A stretch of DNA of 64,000 nucleotides from Micavibrio sp. (GTDB taxonomy: Bacteria; Pseudomonadota; Alphaproteobacteria; Micavibrionales; UBA2020): assembly GCA_028283745.1 (NCBI GenBank), contig JAPWJZ010000006.1:124001-188000 (forward strand), given 5' to 3'. Below are positions 37,786 through 46,062 of the stretch, in pieces. Numbering within the stretch: the first letter of the stretch is position 1; each line of letters opens with the position of its first letter. The position numbers were made by a program, and so were the translations under genes. Below the pieces are notes generated by a model. That model did no database searches, had not been told where the DNA came from, and saw nothing but the letters and a program-made list of their open reading frames with translations.

Positions 37786-38199
37786 TTAGTTATCGACAGC
37801 CGTTTCAGCTTCATTCACAGACACCAGCTTTTCATTCGGGGAATAGCAAAAGACAACCGTATGCTTGCTGTTTTTTGTGGCGGCTTCCGCGGGCGTCGAA
37901 ATGACTTCGGCAAGCCCCAGTGTCAGCACATCGGCAACGGCCTCGGTCGCGGCAATCGCGCCCTTGCCACCGGCAGCGGGGCCGCGCGTGAAGAGCTTGT
38001 AAATGTCGCAGGAGTTTTTGCCTTTTTTCACTGTCGCCACCGGCGCGCCGACCTCAGCCAGCACGTTGATGCGGTCTTCGCCGATGACGAAGCTTGTCAG
38101 GTCAACGGGGTCAGGACGCATGGATTCCATGACGGGCGAGCAGCCGTTTAAGGCCAGAAGGCAGAAAAGTGTAGAAATAATTTTGCCGGTATATTTCAT
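37786..38199 (-). CDS. Lipoprotein
   Basis: 137 residues. The first 20 form a signal peptide with lipobox LALNGC, giving a lipid-anchored Cys. The rest, including SFVIGEDRINVLAEVGAPVATV, CDIYKLFTRGP and a Gly/Ala-rich stretch (AAIAATEAVADVLTLGLAEV) that might insert in a membrane, is reminiscent of small outer-membrane lipoproteins with an SmpA/OmlA-like VLxEVGAP turn. Function unknown. Confidence 0.7.
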   Translation of the reverse strand: MKYTGKIISTLFCLLALNGCSPVMESMRPDPVDLTSFVIGEDRINVLAEVGAPVATVKKGKNSCDIYKLFTRGPAAGGKGAIAATEAVADVLTLGLAEVISTPAEAATKNSKHTVVFCYSPNEKLVSVNEAETAVDN

Positions 38200-38304
38200 C
38201 GTGCTTCCTTTATGAGGTAATAGCCCAAGCAGCTTCTCGCTCAGGAGCCCTTAAATAAAGCAGCCCAAGTTTCGAAACTGTCGGGGTTGTCAGGTGGTTT
38301 AAAT

Positions 38305-38913
38305 TTATTTGTCCATCGCGCGGAGGGAGAGCCGTTCGATTTCGCGGGCGACCATCTTTTCGATAATCTTTTGCAGGTTCTGGTCGAGCCATTGCTTGAT
38401 CAGCGGGCGCATCAGCTCGCGGGTCATGTCTTCCAGCGTGACGGGGCCGGGCTTGCCGGGCAGTTCGCGCTCCAGCGCCATGTTGTTGGACAAGAGGCGA
38501 GCAAGCGAGGCAACCGCCGCGTCAGCCGTATTTTCAGAGACAAGATGCTCTTCGCCAAAGACGAGGTTTTCGTCATCCATGATCGCCTCCATCGCTACGC
38601 GCGCGTTATGAACGGGGTGTTCGGGCTGGTCGGGGTCGGGCTCGACAACGACTTTTTCGGTAAGGTCGAGAATGGCATCCGCCGCGCTTGCCGGTGCGGC
38701 AGGCGCCTGTCTGGGTGCTGCGGCCACGGGGGCCGGTGCGGGTTTGGGCGCAGCAGGCGCGGGCGGCGGCGGCGCGACAGGCTTGGTTTTCGCAACCAGC
38801 TGCGGCGCGGGTTCAGCCGCGGGGGCGGGCGTGCCATCTTCCGAGATAATCTGGCGGATAGATTCCAGAATTTCCTCGATCGACGGTTCCTGCTCTGTTT
38901 TGATTTCGGCCAT
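38305..38913 (-). CDS. popZ: PopZ-type polar organising protein (DUF2497)
   Basis: 202 residues with the three-part PopZ layout. The N-terminal helix EPSIEEILESIRQIISED is the conserved client-binding region. A Pro/Ala-rich linker follows, residues about 30-75. The C-terminal helices LEDMTRELMRPLIKQWLDQN and LQKIIEKMVAREIERL form the oligomerisation region. PopZ assembles a polar scaffold that anchors ParB and signalling proteins in alphaproteobacteria. In many relatives the order is pcm, tolC, this gene, valS; here pcm lies directly upstream and neither tolC nor valS is present. Confidence 0.82.
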   Translation of the reverse strand: MAEIKTEQEPSIEEILESIRQIISEDGTPAPAAEPAPQLVAKTKPVAPPPPAPAAPKPAPAPVAAAPRQAPAAPASAADAILDLTEKVVVEPDPDQPEHPVHNARVAMEAIMDDENLVFGEEHLVSENTADAAVASLARLLSNNMALERELPGKPGPVTLEDMTRELMRPLIKQWLDQNLQKIIEKMVAREIERLSLRAMDK

Positions 38914-39100
38914 GTGTCGCGTTCTTCTGCTGCGTTCAGGAGTACCAAGAAGCTGTTGAATATAAAAGTTTTAGGCGATTTAGTTTTTAAAAGCGAGTCT
39001 TAAAGCGGGCTGTTTTATTTCTGGAAAAACCTGAAAACCCATCCCACCCTGATACTATCACTAATGTAAGATATTACTTCAGGAAAGTTTCAAAGCCCTT

Positions 39101-39763
39101 TTAAAAGACAAAAGATTTATTCGGTTCAAAACCCGCCAGTGTCGGCGTTGCGGCATCAAACAGCACGCGGGTGGAAAAATGCCCGCCCATGCGCGTGACC
39201 AGCACGGCAGAACCCATATGACCATGCGTCGAGACGACAGTGACAAGACGGCCACCTTCCGCCAGCTGCGCCTTGATGCCTTCCGGCACGGCAGGCACAG
39301 AGCCGTTGATGAGGATGACATCGTAAGGACCCTGCTGCGCGTAACCTTCCGTCAGCGTCTTTTGCTGGACGACGACAGCGTTACAGATATCAAGGTCATG
39401 CAGCAGTTTGTCAGCTTCCTGCGCGAGGGTATTGTCCATCTCAAGGCCGACGACAGTACCGGCAAGGTATCCCATAATAGCGGTCGAATAGCCGGTATTG
39501 CAGCCGATATCCAGCACGATGTCATTCTTGCGAATGCCGGCTTCCTGAATCAGGCGGGCGACAATAACGGGCTCCCGCAGGTAGCGGCCATTGCCCAGCG
39601 GCACATCTTCATCCACATAGGCAACGCCCTGCAGGTGGCGGGGCACAAACTTTTCACGCGGCACGTTGCGCAGGGCTTCCAGCAGGGCGGCATCCGTCAC
39701 CTTGTTGGGACGAAGCTGACTTTCAACCATGTTTTCACGTGCCTGTTCAAAAGTTTGCTGCAT
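39101..39763 (-). CDS. pcm: Protein-L-isoaspartate O-methyltransferase family protein
   Basis: 220 residues. It begins with the family pattern RENMVESQLRPNKVTD, then PREKFVPRHLQGVAYVDEDV, and SAM motif I VLDIGCNTGYSTAIMGYL. The acidic motif II is VVGLEMDN. The enzyme methylates isoaspartyl carboxyls to repair aged proteins; members in this alphaproteobacterial subgroup often lack the classical GTGSGY loop and here have DIGCNTGYS. Full length. The gene precedes popZ by 187 bases on the same strand. Confidence 0.82.
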   Translation of the reverse strand: MQQTFEQARENMVESQLRPNKVTDAALLEALRNVPREKFVPRHLQGVAYVDEDVPLGNGRYLREPVIVARLIQEAGIRKNDIVLDIGCNTGYSTAIMGYLAGTVVGLEMDNTLAQEADKLLHDLDICNAVVVQQKTLTEGYAQQGPYDVILINGSVPAVPEGIKAQLAEGGRLVTVVSTHGHMGSAVLVTRMGGHFSTRVLFDAATPTLAGFEPNKSFVF

Positions 39764-39959
39764 TTTACTAACCTTATGGATGAAACATGTAATCTCTTGT
39801 TATTAATATACACTTTTGCGGTTATGAATGAAGCGATTTTTGAATGTTTTCAATTGCAGCCCCTGTAAGCGCGACAACCCTTGAATATCCGCGCCCGAAT
39901 GATTATAACCCTTTACGACAGCCCCTGTTCTTCGATAAGTTCGGCGGGCTATCCCACAT

Positions 39960-40033
39960 GGCGCGGTGGCAGAATGGTGATGTAGAGGACTGCAAATCCT
40001 CGAATGCCGGTTCGATTCCGGCCCGTGCCTCCA
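39960..40033 (+). tRNA. tRNA-Cys (GCA)
   Basis: 74 bases. The acceptor stem GGCGCGG pairs with CCGTGCC (one G-U); the anticodon arm GAGGACTGCAAATCCTC carries GCA; the T arm CCGGTTCGATTCCGG is perfect; discriminator U and encoded CCA. The integrase gene follows 170 bases downstream in the same direction, so its 3' end may have been the integration target. Confidence 0.97.
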
Positions 40034-40157
40034 ATACCCTGTTCGCGAACGTTCATCGAAGATCGCCAAAGTTCGCCAAGTAACTGATAATAAACGACTT
40101 TTCACAACATATCGTTCATGATAGGCTCTCCTCGTTCGCCCCAATCCGTCCCAAAGC

Positions 40158-40178
40158 AGGGTATTGGTCGGGGTATCG
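40158..40178. repeat. Left copy of 21-bp imperfect direct repeat (element border)
   Basis: AGGGTATTGG-TCGGGGTATCG, sharing 19 of 21 bases with 49326-49346 and differing only in the central GG/AA. Each copy contains GGGTAT twice, 13 bases apart, as in arm-type sites of P4-like integrases. With the right copy it brackets a 9.2-kb element. Confidence 0.6.
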
Positions 40179-40202
40179 CAAAAAGACGGTCGAGGTATTT
40201 CT

Positions 40203-41600
40203 ATGCTGACGGACTTAAAATGCCGAACTTCAAAGCCTGCCCTGAAATCCTACAAGCTCGCAGACTCGGGTTCGCTTTATCTGCTGGTAAAGCCGACTGG
40301 AGGTAAACTCTGGCAGCAAAACTATCAGTATTTGGGAAAATCGAAGACTTTAAGCCATGGCCCCTACCCACTCGTGACCTTGGATATGGCTAGGACGAAG
40401 AGAGATGAGGCTAAGAGGCTGTTGTTATCAGGGATAGACCCAGCGGCCCAGAAAAAGAAAGCACGCGTAGAAGCGGTTTATAGCGCCCAGAACACTTTCA
40501 AGGATGTGGCGCTGGAATGGCATGCAAACCAAGCCAATTGCTGGAGCGAGGGTCACGCTCTAAATGTAATGCGCCGGATGGAAAGCGACATATTTCCCTA
40601 TTTAGGACCACGGCCAGTTTCCGAAATTACAGCGCCCGAATTGCTGACGGTGTTAAGGAGGGTTGAAGCCCGAGGAGCAATCGATATTGCCCATCGCGTC
40701 AAACAGACCTGCGGCCAGATCTTCCGCTATGGGATTGCAACAGGCCGAGGCCAGCGCGATCATGCCGCAGACTTGAAGCAAGCTTTGAAGATGCCCAAAA
40801 ACGAACATTACGCGTCCCTTGATATCAAGGAGCTTCCGGAGTTTTTGCGCCGACTTGATAAAAATGAAGCAAGACTGTTTCCGAGGACGCTCAGGGCAGT
40901 GAAGCTTTTAATGCTGACCTTCGTCCGGACTTCAGAATTGATTGAGGCGACCTGGGATGAAATTGATTTCGATGCTTGTGTCTGGAATATCCCCGCCAGC
41001 AGAATGAAAATGAAAAAACCACATGTTGTCCCTCTTTGCCGACAAGCGATTGACTTACTTCGTTCTCAAAAGGAAGAAACTGAGCGTTTCTCCGTAAACT
41101 GGATATTTCCGAGCCAGCGCCGCCCCATAGACCATATGAGTAACAATACAATTCTCACAGCCATAAAGAGTCTCGGTTATAAAGGAAAAATGACGGGACA
41201 CGGTTTTCGCTCCCTTGCAATGACCGCGATTAAAGAAAAGCTGGGTTACCGCCATGAAGTCATCGACCGTCAACTGGCCCATGCACATCGAAACAAGGTA
41301 GCGGCTGCATATGATCGCGCAATGTTCATGGATGAGCGAACAGTGATGATGCAGCGCTGGGCAAATTATATCGATGATTTAAGGGCACAGAATAGGAGCG
41401 TGAACGTTGTGATACCAAATATAAACAAAGTCTTTTTTCTCGAACCCAATTCATCCTCCAGAAGCTTAAATTTGACTGATAGCGCGCTCAAAGACATAGC
41501 ACGGCTCGAAAAACAAATTTATTCGCAGGATCTAAATTCTTATGAGGGGATGGTAATGAACTCAAAAAACACCCTCACATCTTTTAGTGAGGATGATTGA
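40203..41600 (+). CDS. Tyrosine recombinase/integrase, P4 type (DUF4102)
   Basis: 465 residues. The N-terminal arm-binding domain is of the DUF4102 type (SGSLYLLVKPTGGKLWQQNY, LGKSKTLSHGPYPLVTLDMA). A SAM-like core-binding domain follows, and the C-terminal catalytic domain has Arg in TFVRTSELIEATWDE, HGFRSLA (H-x-x-R), AHAHRNKV and nucleophile Tyr in AYDRA. It integrates and excises DNA at a tRNA-linked site. ATG 40203 has GAGG six bases upstream; a TTG 13 codons before it is rejected as start. After the catalytic Tyr about 100 residues of low-complexity tail (SSSRSLNLTDSAL) extend further than usual. Confidence 0.92.
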   Translation: MLTDLKCRTSKPALKSYKLADSGSLYLLVKPTGGKLWQQNYQYLGKSKTLSHGPYPLVTLDMARTKRDEAKRLLLSGIDPAAQKKKARVEAVYSAQNTFKDVALEWHANQANCWSEGHALNVMRRMESDIFPYLGPRPVSEITAPELLTVLRRVEARGAIDIAHRVKQTCGQIFRYGIATGRGQRDHAADLKQALKMPKNEHYASLDIKELPEFLRRLDKNEARLFPRTLRAVKLLMLTFVRTSELIEATWDEIDFDACVWNIPASRMKMKKPHVVPLCRQAIDLLRSQKEETERFSVNWIFPSQRRPIDHMSNNTILTAIKSLGYKGKMTGHGFRSLAMTAIKEKLGYRHEVIDRQLAHAHRNKVAAAYDRAMFMDERTVMMQRWANYIDDLRAQNRSVNVVIPNINKVFFLEPNSSSRSLNLTDSALKDIARLEKQIYSQDLNSYEGMVMNSKNTLTSFSEDD

Positions 41601-41731
41601 GCTTTAATGCATTTTCGCTGTTTGATGTAAAAAATTATATAACCATGCTTGCCAGATTATTTTCGTACCGTCCGTCTCCTATTTATCAATCCGATTGGCA
41701 GCATCTTAATTTGCAGCATGCACCATTTAAA

Positions 41732-42880
41732 CTACAAATTTTCTATGGGAATGCTCAAGGTAAACACCGCTCCCTCACCCTCTATGCCCTGTGCTGAAAT
41801 CTGCCCGTTCATGCTCGCCACAATACGTCTGCAGGTTGCAAGGCCAATGCCGCTGCCATTAGCACCCGCGCCCTCCAGCCTCATGAACGGCGCAAATATC
41901 TTTTCGGCGTCTTCAGCAGAGAAACCGCGTCCATTATCCGCAATAATAATCTCGACTTGGCCATTCACTACCTTGGCAGAAACTGTCACCAAGGGAGCAA
42001 CGTCCGGGCGTCGGTATTTAATGGCGTTGCCGATAATGTTCTGGAACAGAAGGGCATATTGAATCCGGTCGCCTTGAATGGTGGGCATTGCCCCATAACG
42101 AACAATGGCGTGGGTAGCTTCAACATCGGCGCGTAAATTTGACAGCGCGAGGCTTAGCGGCTCTTCAAGCTTCAATTCCTGTGGCGATTTCTTTTGGGCA
42201 TTTGCAACGGAATAAGAAAGGATGCCATCGAGCAGCTCATTTTGATCCCGCATGCTTTTGATAGCAGCATCCAGTAAACGGTTCTCGGTCTCGGAAAGGC
42301 GATCCTTTATCCGCGAAGACAGGATCTGGCAAAGACCTAGGGCGGCACCAATAGGTGTTCTTAAATCATGCGCGGCGACATAAGCAAACCGCTGTAAGTC
42401 TTCATTTGAGCGAAGCAGTTCCTGCTCGATAATTCTTTTTGCCGTGACGTCCTCGATCACAAGTAGTATCAAAGACGTATGTGTTACCTCGCTCCAGAGC
42501 TTGCGGGCGTTCAGCAGCATTGAACGCTGACCGAGCGTTGGAAAATAGTGTTCAATCTCGAAATCGTCGAAGCTGCTTTCTTTCGGCAGCACTTCCAGCA
42601 ATTTTGTCCGCAGGGACAATATGTTCCATGCGCCATTTTCGAGATCAAAGAGAAAACGTCCTTCGGCGGAATCTGGCAGAACGGAAAATGTTTGATAAAA
42701 AGCGCGGCTGGCAGTCCTCACGCGCAATTCGCTATCCAGAATGAGAACGGGTGTGCGGATCGTGTCGAGGATGCTTTGAATATAGCCCAAACTGTCCTTT
42801 AGCGAGACTTGCATGGCTTCGTGCGACAGGTTGGCCGTTTTTACCGCCAAAAGCTGTTTTTCAAGGCGCTCTGTAGGCAA
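41732..42880 (-). CDS. PAS-domain sensor histidine kinase
   Basis: About 382 residues, no membrane segments. A PAS-like domain (ILDTIRTPVLILDSELRVRT, of the kind in CheR/hybrid kinases) is followed by HisKA with phosphoacceptor His in FAYVAAHDLRTPIGAALGL, then HATPase: N box NIIGNAIKYRR, G1 DNGRGFSAEDAEKIF and G2 GSGIGLATCRRIVAS. It is a cytosolic phosphorelay kinase without an adjacent response regulator. No ATG is available in frame; the TTG at 42880 is the first start after a stop, so the N-terminus may be truncated. Confidence 0.85.
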   Translation of the reverse strand: MPTERLEKQLLAVKTANLSHEAMQVSLKDSLGYIQSILDTIRTPVLILDSELRVRTASRAFYQTFSVLPDSAEGRFLFDLENGAWNILSLRTKLLEVLPKESSFDDFEIEHYFPTLGQRSMLLNARKLWSEVTHTSLILLVIEDVTAKRIIEQELLRSNEDLQRFAYVAAHDLRTPIGAALGLCQILSSRIKDRLSETENRLLDAAIKSMRDQNELLDGILSYSVANAQKKSPQELKLEEPLSLALSNLRADVEATHAIVRYGAMPTIQGDRIQYALLFQNIIGNAIKYRRPDVAPLVTVSAKVVNGQVEIIIADNGRGFSAEDAEKIFAPFMRLEGAGANGSGIGLATCRRIVASMNGQISAQGIEGEGAVFTLSIPIENL

Positions 42881-43047
42881 GGCGTATTCTTTCAGTTGTC
42901 GGTAGATAGAGGAACAAGAGCGCTGAAGCTACCATACTTATGAATAAAGATGTTTTTTTAATTCCGGCGATGCCGAAGATTGAAAAGTCAGGGTGATTTA
43001 GATAACAAATTCAACGTTACCAAAGCGCCCCCGACACGATGACTTGC

Positions 43048-43083
43048 AAAAAGCGGCTCCAATATAAAAATGGAGCCGCTTTC
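43048..43083 (-). terminator. Terminator of the hsp20-yfdX operon
   Basis: AAAGCGGCTCCA pairs with TGGAGCCGCTTT over a nine-base loop; on the minus strand the stem is followed by a T tract (TTTTTGCAAG). It lies 45 bases past the yfdX stop. Confidence 0.75.
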
Positions 43084-43128
43084 GTCAAGTCACCTGAAGG
43101 TCATTGTTATTGCACCTTCCGGTCTTCG

Positions 43129-44067
43129 CTATTTTCGAGGCGCTTCTTTGGGTTGACTTTGGTCGGTCATGGAGCTCATGTAGCCCTTAATTTTCTCAAA
43201 AAAGCCAACGCCGGATTTTCCATCGCCAGTATTGGCGCGGATTTTAGAAACCTCGTCGTAGAACAGCTGGAAATCAGGTTTATCTCCGTAACCCAGCTCC
43301 TGCGCGAACTTGATCTGCGTCTCTGCGCTGCTGAGCAAATCGGCAAGCTCCTTGTTTTGCTCGGGTTTCCGCGTCTTGTTCTCGGCAAGCGTTTCGGCCT
43401 GCTTAAGCATGGCCTGCGCTCTCACTATCGGCAGCGGCATGACCGTTTGCGATACCACGACGGTATTCAGCGCGGTCTGAAGAACGGTTTTTGCTTCTTC
43501 GGTCTTTCCGGCGTCAATCAGCTTGGCCGCCTGTTTAAGCGCGGGGGGATAGGTTGCCAGTGGGATACTGCTGGTAAGGATGTCTGTTTCGCTGGCGAGA
43601 TGGCCCATGATCTGGCGCGCTTCCTGCAGCCGGCCGTCATTGACGAGGCTTTCGACCTCATCATGCAGCCTTTTTACGTCTTCAGGCCCGGCCAGAAGGT
43701 CATAAGTCACCGCGCTGACATTCGCTGGCGCAAAAGCCAATGCTGGGTCTCTTGCAAGGATGATTTCAAGTTTTCCCGTGGCATTTTGCAGCGCAGACAA
43801 CGCCTCTTTACTGTTCTTGGCATCCAGTGATTTAAGGGCCGAGACAGTATCGTCAATGGCCTCCTTCGCCTCCGACAGCGTCTGTTTACGTTTTTCAGTC
43901 GTCATATCCTGCTTGGATTGCTCGACTTGCGCTTTCGAATTTGCTTCGGCGGCGCCTATTTCAGCCGCGAATATGCGAGCAGTCGGCACCGCGAGCACAG
44001 CCAGAAGAGCCATCACGCATACGCCGGCTTTAAGTTCACAAAATTTGGAAAATTTGAAACTAGTCAT
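43129..44067 (-). CDS. YfdX-family protein
   Basis: 312 residues. Signal peptide ends around FAAEIG. The body carries the YfdX pattern: SEAKEAIDDTVSALKSLDA, then ATGKLEIILARDPALAF, DGRLQEARQIMGHL, TSSIPLATYPPALKQAAKLI, GKTEEAKTVLQTALNT and VIPLP-like VMPLPIVRAQAML. YfdX proteins are helical, secreted or periplasmic, and occur in heat- and stress-resistance islands (the sHsp-ClpK-YfdX loci), where they help survival of protein-damaging stress; the biochemical role is not settled. The start has GGGAGG upstream. Directly downstream of hsp20 on the same strand. Confidence 0.85.
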   Translation of the reverse strand: MTSFKFSKFCELKAGVCVMALLAVLAVPTARIFAAEIGAAEANSKAQVEQSKQDMTTEKRKQTLSEAKEAIDDTVSALKSLDAKNSKEALSALQNATGKLEIILARDPALAFAPANVSAVTYDLLAGPEDVKRLHDEVESLVNDGRLQEARQIMGHLASETDILTSSIPLATYPPALKQAAKLIDAGKTEEAKTVLQTALNTVVVSQTVMPLPIVRAQAMLKQAETLAENKTRKPEQNKELADLLSSAETQIKFAQELGYGDKPDFQLFYDEVSKIRANTGDGKSGVGFFEKIKGYMSSMTDQSQPKEAPRK

Positions 44068-44096
44068 TTTATCCTCCCTTTATTAGGTCTGCCCGC

Positions 44097-44126
44097 ATGC
44101 TCCACGCCAGTCACGGCGTGGAGCAT
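44097..44126. repeat. Intercistronic hairpin between hsp20 and yfdX
   Basis: ATGCTCCACGCC (44097-44108), loop AGTCAC, then the exact 12-bp complement. No T tract, so it is more likely an mRNA-processing or stabilising stem than a terminator; it would adjust the hsp20-to-yfdX ratio. Confidence 0.55.
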
Positions 44127-44194
44127 CTCACCGCTTCGGGGAGAAAGCGATGCAGGGCAGAGGGTCGTTGTATTTTTCGATCTTTGTCCGGGTT

Positions 44195-44653
44195 TTATCC
44201 GCCGCGGTTCCGGCCGTCTTTGACGATGGGGATCATACGCGGTTTCTTTTCTTCCGGCACTTCCCTGACGAGGTGGATCGTCAGGAGGCCATCACAGAGT
44301 TCTGCACCTGTGACTTGAATGTAATCAGCCAGCCGGAAAGTTCTCTCGAACGAACGCGTGCCGATTCCACGGTGCAAAATCTTGACATCCTCCGCTTCCG
44401 GCTGGTCTTGAACAGACCCGGAAACAGAAAGCACGCCATTGTGATGGACGATATTCAGCCCTTCCATGGTGAAGCCGGCCACGGCCATTGTGATCCGGTA
44501 ACGGTCTTCACCGAGCTTGTCGATATTATAAGGGGGATAGTTTTCGAACCCTTCGCTGGCACCGCTGGTCATTTTTTCAAACAGGTCGTTGAACCGGTCG
44601 AAACCCACGGTTTGGCGCATCAAGGGTGTGGTCAGGGTCAGTAAGTTTGCCAT
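44195..44653 (-). CDS. Small heat-shock protein, Hsp20/IbpA family
   Basis: 152 residues. The alpha-crystallin domain has YNIDKLGEDRYRITMAVAGF, GVLSVSGSV, RSFERTFRLADYIQVTGAEL and the GLLTIHLVREVPEEKKPR beta-strand that closes it, and the IPIV C-terminal anchor motif. A holdase that captures unfolding proteins for Hsp70/ClpB. The start is the ATG at 44653 with AAGGAGG upstream. First gene of a two-gene operon with yfdX. An AT-rich promoter region lies upstream, with GTTGAAA near 44778-44772 on the minus strand, which might be a heat-shock -35 element; this is weak. Confidence 0.93.
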   Translation of the reverse strand: MANLLTLTTPLMRQTVGFDRFNDLFEKMTSGASEGFENYPPYNIDKLGEDRYRITMAVAGFTMEGLNIVHHNGVLSVSGSVQDQPEAEDVKILHRGIGTRSFERTFRLADYIQVTGAELCDGLLTIHLVREVPEEKKPRMIPIVKDGRNRGG

Positions 44654-44957
44654 TATAACCTCCTTTACTTTAAGCAAGGCTAACTACGACTTAGGTTTTG
44701 AGACGGACATATCCCGAAGGCATAAGCTGCTCTCAAAGCTTCATACGGATTTAAATAAATTTTGGTTTCATTTTCAACGAAAAAAAATGGAAAAAAAATC
44801 GTCAAATAATTTCAGATATTTAATTTCACCTCAATTTTTTTTAATCCAAATTTAAGCTCGAATCGTAGATAATTTTAGATAGGGAGACACGCTTCCGCGA
44901 GCCTCCTCCTGGACTAAAAGTTGTCGTTCTTCTCGTGCATATGAAAGGAGTTTCGCC

Positions 44958-45524
44958 ATGAGAACAATTGCAGCCAATGCAAATGAATCTAAAGTATCTG
45001 CAAGCAATCTCGGTGATATTGTTTCCCGACGTTTTTGCCCCTCCTTCTTTGAAACCGATTTCGTCAAGATTATCCTGCCCTTGCTGCAGGAGGCCGACGC
45101 CGGTGCCGCTGGCGTCCTGGACGAAGACGGAAACCTCTGTGGTTTGCTGACGGAACGGGCCATTTTGAGGCACATGTTCGCCCGCACCTCGGACAAGCTG
45201 GTTCATCCTGCTAATGTCAAAAAATACATCGACGACATGGTCGTTGGAGACGTCATGATCGAGAACCCCGAATGCGTCGAGGACGATATTTCAATCGAAG
45301 ATGCTGCTGCCCAAATGCTGAAGCGCGGGTACCGGTTTATGCCCGTCGTCAGTCGGCAAGATCGACGCAAGCTTTTGGGCATCGTCAGTGAGGGTGAGTT
45401 GGCACACCATTTGAAACAGCAGCTCGAAGTCCTCAGGAAAACCGAAAATACGCATAAATCTCTCCTGTCATATATGCTCTGCGAACCCTACGGGAGGGGA
45501 TATCAGCCAAAGCAAATTAATTAA
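44958..45524 (+). CDS. CBS-domain pair protein
   Basis: 188 residues. Two CBS motifs: the first is GAAGVLDEDGNLCGLLTERAI, with beta-strand then helix; the second starts VGDVMIENPECVEDDISIED and ends RFMPVVSRQDRRKLLGIVSEG. Such pairs bind AMP, ATP or SAM and regulate a partner. The N-terminal 25 residues are polar; the C-terminus is basic and may interact with nucleic acid or membrane. A clean AAAGGAG precedes the ATG. Divergent from hsp20, with which it shares the 44654-44957 promoter region. A small membrane-protein gene follows, so the CBS pair could sense energy state for it. Confidence 0.85.
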   Translation: MRTIAANANESKVSASNLGDIVSRRFCPSFFETDFVKIILPLLQEADAGAAGVLDEDGNLCGLLTERAILRHMFARTSDKLVHPANVKKYIDDMVVGDVMIENPECVEDDISIEDAAAQMLKRGYRFMPVVSRQDRRKLLGIVSEGELAHHLKQQLEVLRKTENTHKSLLSYMLCEPYGRGYQPKQIN

Positions 45525-45586
45525 TGACTTTTGCCGCGGTATAAAACCAGCCGACAGGTACGAGCAAAGGAAAGTAGGTGAGCGTT

Positions 45587-45760
45587 ATGAACCTGAAAGA
45601 GTGGATAAACAATCTGAAGCAATCCAGTCTGAAATTTATTGACCTTCAGAATAATGATCCCGACCGTGTTTGCGATTTGATGCTCGCCGCAGCTATCGCT
45701 GTTGCGGTGACGAGCTATACCTTCTCCTGTTACTACGGTGGAGGTTTTCCCCTTCAGTAG
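45587..45760 (+). CDS. Small single-span membrane protein
   Basis: 57 residues (60 if the GTG at 45578 is used; AGGTGAG precedes the ATG, AAAGG precedes the GTG). Polar N-terminus MNLKEWINNLKQSSLKF, then a hydrophobic helix DLMLAAAIAVAVTSYTFSCYY and a short GGGFPLQ tail. No family recognised. Co-directional with the CBS gene 50 bases upstream. Confidence 0.5.
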   Translation: MNLKEWINNLKQSSLKFIDLQNNDPDRVCDLMLAAAIAVAVTSYTFSCYYGGGFPLQ

Positions 45761-45827
45761 AATAACTTAGTGCCTATACATGGGCGCTTTTTACCCCAGA
45801 AAGGAGGTCTGTTATCAGCATAAGCAC

Positions 45828-45860
45828 AAAAAGGCCGGACACGAGCTGTCCGGCCTTTTT
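45828..45860 (+). terminator. Strong hairpin terminator
   Basis: AAAAAGGCCGGACA, loop CGAGC, TGTCCGGCCTTTTT: a 14-bp perfect stem with A and T flanks. It ends the CBS/small-membrane-protein unit and may act in both directions. Confidence 0.85.
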
Positions 45861-46062
45861 AATTGGTTCAGCAAACCCAAACCTAGTTGAGGCGGTTTAT
45901 CATGCTGGAGCCCCATATTTTTCATCTCAAAAAAATGGAATTAACCGGAACTTATTCATATTTTTCGTATTTATAGTAATAATATCGGCTATGTAACGTG
46001 CTAACTTCTATTAGTTAACTTGAAGCTTCGGAGCAAAATCAAACCCTAAAGAGAGCAACATT

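Noticed and set aside
44750..44778. Heat-shock sigma-32 promoter upstream of hsp20
   Set aside because: GTTGAAA is present, but the -10 region is simply AT-rich with no clear CCCATnT; too weak to list.
45795..45992. Possible small frame after an AAAGGAGG at 45800, running through the terminator
   Set aside because: No start codon follows the SD-like sequence (first codons ATC, AGC), and the frame crosses a strong terminator.
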